NCBI GenBank assembly: GCA_029251865.1
Contig: JAQXCN010000045.1
Location: 1 to 64,000, forward strand
DNA: 64,000 nucleotides
Source of the DNA: Crocinitomicaceae bacterium
Lineage (GTDB): Bacteria; Bacteroidota; Bacteroidia; Flavobacteriales_D; Crocinitomicaceae
Direction of reading: 5' to 3'
Shown: piece after piece, positions 61,969-64,000 of the stretch
Numbering within the stretch: position 1 is the first letter of the stretch
How the letters are laid out: every line of letters begins with the position of its first letter
Program-made: the position numbers and the translations under genes
The notes under the pieces: generated by a model
Databases searched by the model: none
What the model was told of the DNA's origin: nothing
Seen by the model: the letters and a program-made list of their open reading frames with translations, nothing else

Positions 61969-64000
61969 TGCAATACCTCTTCTTTGTGCAACACTTCAAG
62001 TTTAGAGAATGCATCTCTGATATCTTTTATAGGTTCTATTATAAGTCGAAGTTTGTCCTGTTTTTGAATTAACCGATAACCGTTTCCTTGGCTCGTTATT
62101 TCCTTCAAAATCTCTGTGAATAGATCTGATTTATAGAATGAAGAATCTGAATCAGAAATAAAAGAACAAACCATTTTTTCTGATTTTATCACAAGTCGTT
62201 CTATACCTATTTTTTTGGCCATCCAGCGTAATTCAAATGAAAAGAAAAGTTCTTTGACTTGAATTGGGATTGGGCCAAATCGATCTTTTAATCTGGTCTC
62301 AAAAGCTTTTAGCGCTGCTATGTTTTCTGTGTTGTCAAGTTCTTGATAGAGACTTAGTCGTTCAGCTACATCATTTACGTAGTCATCAGGTATGCGAACC
62401 TCATAGTCTGTTTCAAATATACATTCTGAGGCATAGCTCGTAAGCTGGTCACTTGTTCTTTCGTTAAAGAGCGCTTTGAATTCTTTTTCTCTCAGCTCTT
62501 TCATTGCTTCGTTTAATATTTTTTGATACATCTCAAATCCAATTTCTGAAATGAATCCACTTTGCTCTCCTCCTAGCATATTTCCAGCACCGCGAATATC
62601 TAAATCTTTCATGGCAATATTGAAGCCTGATCCGAGGTCAGAAAATTGAACTAATGCTTCAAGTCTTTTTCTTGCTTCTGTTGTAAGGACGGTAGTTTTT
62701 GGAGCGATTAAATAGCAGAATGCTTTTTTGTTACTTCTTCCAACCCGTCCTCTTAGCTGATGGAGGTCACTTAATCCAAAATTCTGTGCATCATTAATAA
62801 TAATAGTATTCGCATTAGAAATGTCTATACCAGATTCAATAATCGTGGTGGCTATTAGAACATCATACTTGCCTTCGATGAAGTCCATCATATTTCGCTC
62901 AAGAACCTTTCCATCCATTTGTCCATGTCCTACACCAACTTTAATTCCAGGACATAAACGTTGAATCATTCCGGCAATTTCTTTAATGTTTGAAATCCTA
63001 TTATTGACGAAAAATACTTGGCCTCCGCGCGATACTTCGTAAGAAATAGCATCTCTCAGTATTTCTTCATTAAAGGTTACGATTTCAGTGAGTACAGGTT
63101 GTCTATTAGGTGGAGGTGTATTAATGATACTCAAGTCTCTTGCTCCCATTAATGAGAACTGGAGTGTCCGTGGTATTGGTGTAGCTGTTAAGGTTAGAGT
63201 ATCTACAGTGGTTCTTAAGGTTTTAAGTTTGTCTTTTACAGAGACACCAAATTTTTGTTCCTCATCAATAATCATAAGACCTAAATCCTTGAATTTTATT
63301 CTGTTTGAGACGATTGCATGTGTTCCAATAAGAATATCTATTTCACCATTTTTAAGTTTGCTAATGGTCTCTGTAGTTTGTTTAGCACTTTTGAATCTAT
63401 TAATGAAATCAATGTTACATGGAAACTCTTTCAAGCGTTCTTGAAAACTTCTATAGTGCTGCAAAGAGAGAATTGTTGTTGGTACAAGAATTGCCACCTG
63501 TTTGCTGTCTGCAACAGCTTTAAATGCGGCACGAACAGCGACTTCAGTTTTTCCAAAGCCTACATCACCACAAATTAAACGATCCATCGGAGTCTTAGAC
63601 TCCATGTCTTTTTTAACATCCTGTGTCGCCTTGTATTGGTCTGGCGTATCTTCATACATAAAAGAAGCTTCTAGCTCATTCTGAAGATAGGTATCTGGTG
63701 TATATGAAAAGCCGGGTTGACTGCGTCTTTTTGCATACAATTGAATAAGATCAAAAGCGAGTTCTTTAATCTTTTTCTTGGTTTTGTTTTTAAGGGTAGT
63801 CCACGTCTGGGTTCCGAGCTTGTTCATCTTTGGAACAGACCCATCCTTTCCTGTAAACTTTGAAATGCGATGTAGAGAATGAATCCCGACATATAGCACA
63901 TCGCCCTCTTTGTATATTAGGCGAATTGTTTCCTGTGGTTTCCCGTTAACATCGATAGTTTCAAGACCCGAAAATTGACCAACACCGTGATCAATATGTG
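61965..64000 (-). CDS. mfd: transcription-repair coupling factor Mfd (N-terminal part outside the window)
   Basis: At least 677 residues are visible and the frame stays open through the window end, so an internal Met is not the real start. Mfd frees stalled RNA polymerase at DNA damage and recruits UvrA. Seen from the edge: the RNA-polymerase-interaction start HIDHGVGQFSGLETI, then translocase motifs: Walker A GDVGFGKTEVAVRAAF, DEEQ box IIDEEQKFGV, TLTATPIPRTLQFSLMG, IIESGIDISNANTIII, QLRGRVGRSNKKAFCY, and the C-terminal TRCF domain (RIPDDYVNDVAERLSLYQEL). Confidence 0.96.
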   Translation of the reverse strand, partial: HIDHGVGQFSGLETIDVNGKPQETIRLIYKEGDVLYVGIHSLHRISKFTGKDGSVPKMNKLGTQTWTTLKNKTKKKIKELAFDLIQLYAKRRSQPGFSYTPDTYLQNELEASFMYEDTPDQYKATQDVKKDMESKTPMDRLICGDVGFGKTEVAVRAAFKAVADSKQVAILVPTTILSLQHYRSFQERLKEFPCNIDFINRFKSAKQTTETISKLKNGEIDILIGTHAIVSNRIKFKDLGLMIIDEEQKFGVSVKDKLKTLRTTVDTLTLTATPIPRTLQFSLMGARDLSIINTPPPNRQPVLTEIVTFNEEILRDAISYEVSRGGQVFFVNNRISNIKEIAGMIQRLCPGIKVGVGHGQMDGKVLERNMMDFIEGKYDVLIATTIIESGIDISNANTIIINDAQNFGLSDLHQLRGRVGRSNKKAFCYLIAPKTTVLTTEARKRLEALVQFSDLGSGFNIAMKDLDIRGAGNMLGGEQSGFISEIGFEMYQKILNEAMKELREKEFKALFNERTSDQLTSYASECIFETDYEVRIPDDYVNDVAERLSLYQELDNTENIAALKAFETRLKDRFGPIPIQVKELFFSFELRWMAKKIGIERLVIKSEKMVCSFISDSDSSFYKSDLFTEILKEITSQGNGYRLIQKQDKLRLIIEPIKDIRDAFSKLEVLHKEEVLH

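Noticed and set aside
1-64000. tRNA, rRNA, insertion sequences, prophage or integrative element
   Set aside because: No cloverleaf-like sequence, rRNA segment, transposase, integrase or flanking repeat was noticed on either strand.

Overview
The window looks like chromosomal DNA of a free-living, low-GC Bacteroidota bacterium, most likely in the order Flavobacteriales. Evidence: a full-length SprA (type IX secretion, T9SS, outer-membrane translocon); proteins ending in T9SS type A and type B sorting domains; Bacteroidota-restricted families (DUF2480, DUF4293, the long PurF, malic enzyme fused to a phosphotransacetylase domain); and promoter boxes of the Bacteroidota TAnnTTTG kind. Placement below order is not attempted. 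No rRNA, tRNA, CRISPR array, insertion sequence or prophage was seen, and no gene-free stretch exceeds about 260 bases.

Layout. 1-263: end of a possible + strand membrane protein and several hairpins. 264-10942 (-): maeB-ruvA-sprA-acetyltransferase operon. 10995-15013 (-): sucA-sucB (2-oxoglutarate dehydrogenase E1 and E2). 15086-17616 (-): secreted lysyl-endopeptidase-like T9SS cargo with a strong terminator. 17640-20867 (+): OmpR-type regulator, TonB-dependent receptor and a heavy-metal-binding small protein, overlapping. 20924-22825 (+): purF. 22837-25518 (-): outer-membrane protein, waaA (Kdo transferase) and a YwqK-like repeat protein. 25625-33790 (+): nucleotide-sugar cluster making UDP-glucuronate, UDP-xylose, a UDP-2,3-diacetamido-glucuronate and dTDP-4-keto-6-deoxyglucose, ending with a CpsB-type phosphatase; it contains no glycosyltransferase or polysaccharide export gene. 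33787-38900 (+): SixA phosphatase, SUFU-domain protein, EamA transporter, S9 peptidase, VanZ protein. 38911-41834: rhomboid protease (-), DUF2480, aroC, DUF4293 (+). 41845-45194 (-): collagen-like S74 adhesin and SulP transporter. 45311-51350 (+): ABC-F ATPase and two tandem T9SS type B surface proteins. 51351-51974 (-): HAD phosphatase. 52085-54868 (+): hemA-hemC-hemD. 54935-61968 (+): large SprA-like barrel protein, fatty-acid-hydroxylase-type enzyme, YhhN protein, a DXR-like protein and a lipoprotein. 61965-64000 (-): mfd, cut by the window edge.

How the genes work together. The T9SS theme recurs: SprA is the translocon, the protease (type A signal) and the two type B proteins are predicted cargo. 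Envelope construction is the second theme: nucleotide sugars, Kdo transfer, outer-membrane proteins and lipid enzymes. The rest is central metabolism (TCA cycle, malic enzyme, purine, chorismate, early haem synthesis) and DNA repair (RuvA, Mfd).

Most notable observations: (1) the gene at 60341-61492 is clearly homologous to 1-deoxy-D-xylulose-5-phosphate reductoisomerase, keeps the NADPH-binding start, but has lost nearly all known metal-, substrate- and catalytic residues, and it carries a 16-A run; (2) the two tandem T9SS type B genes share a promoter-like pair of sequence blocks at identical spacing, resembling an ECF sigma-factor promoter; (3) a regulator/TonB-receptor/metal-binding unit with paired cysteines; (4) a nucleotide-sugar factory with no glycosyltransferases; (5) a 1144-residue SprA-like barrel protein of unknown role.
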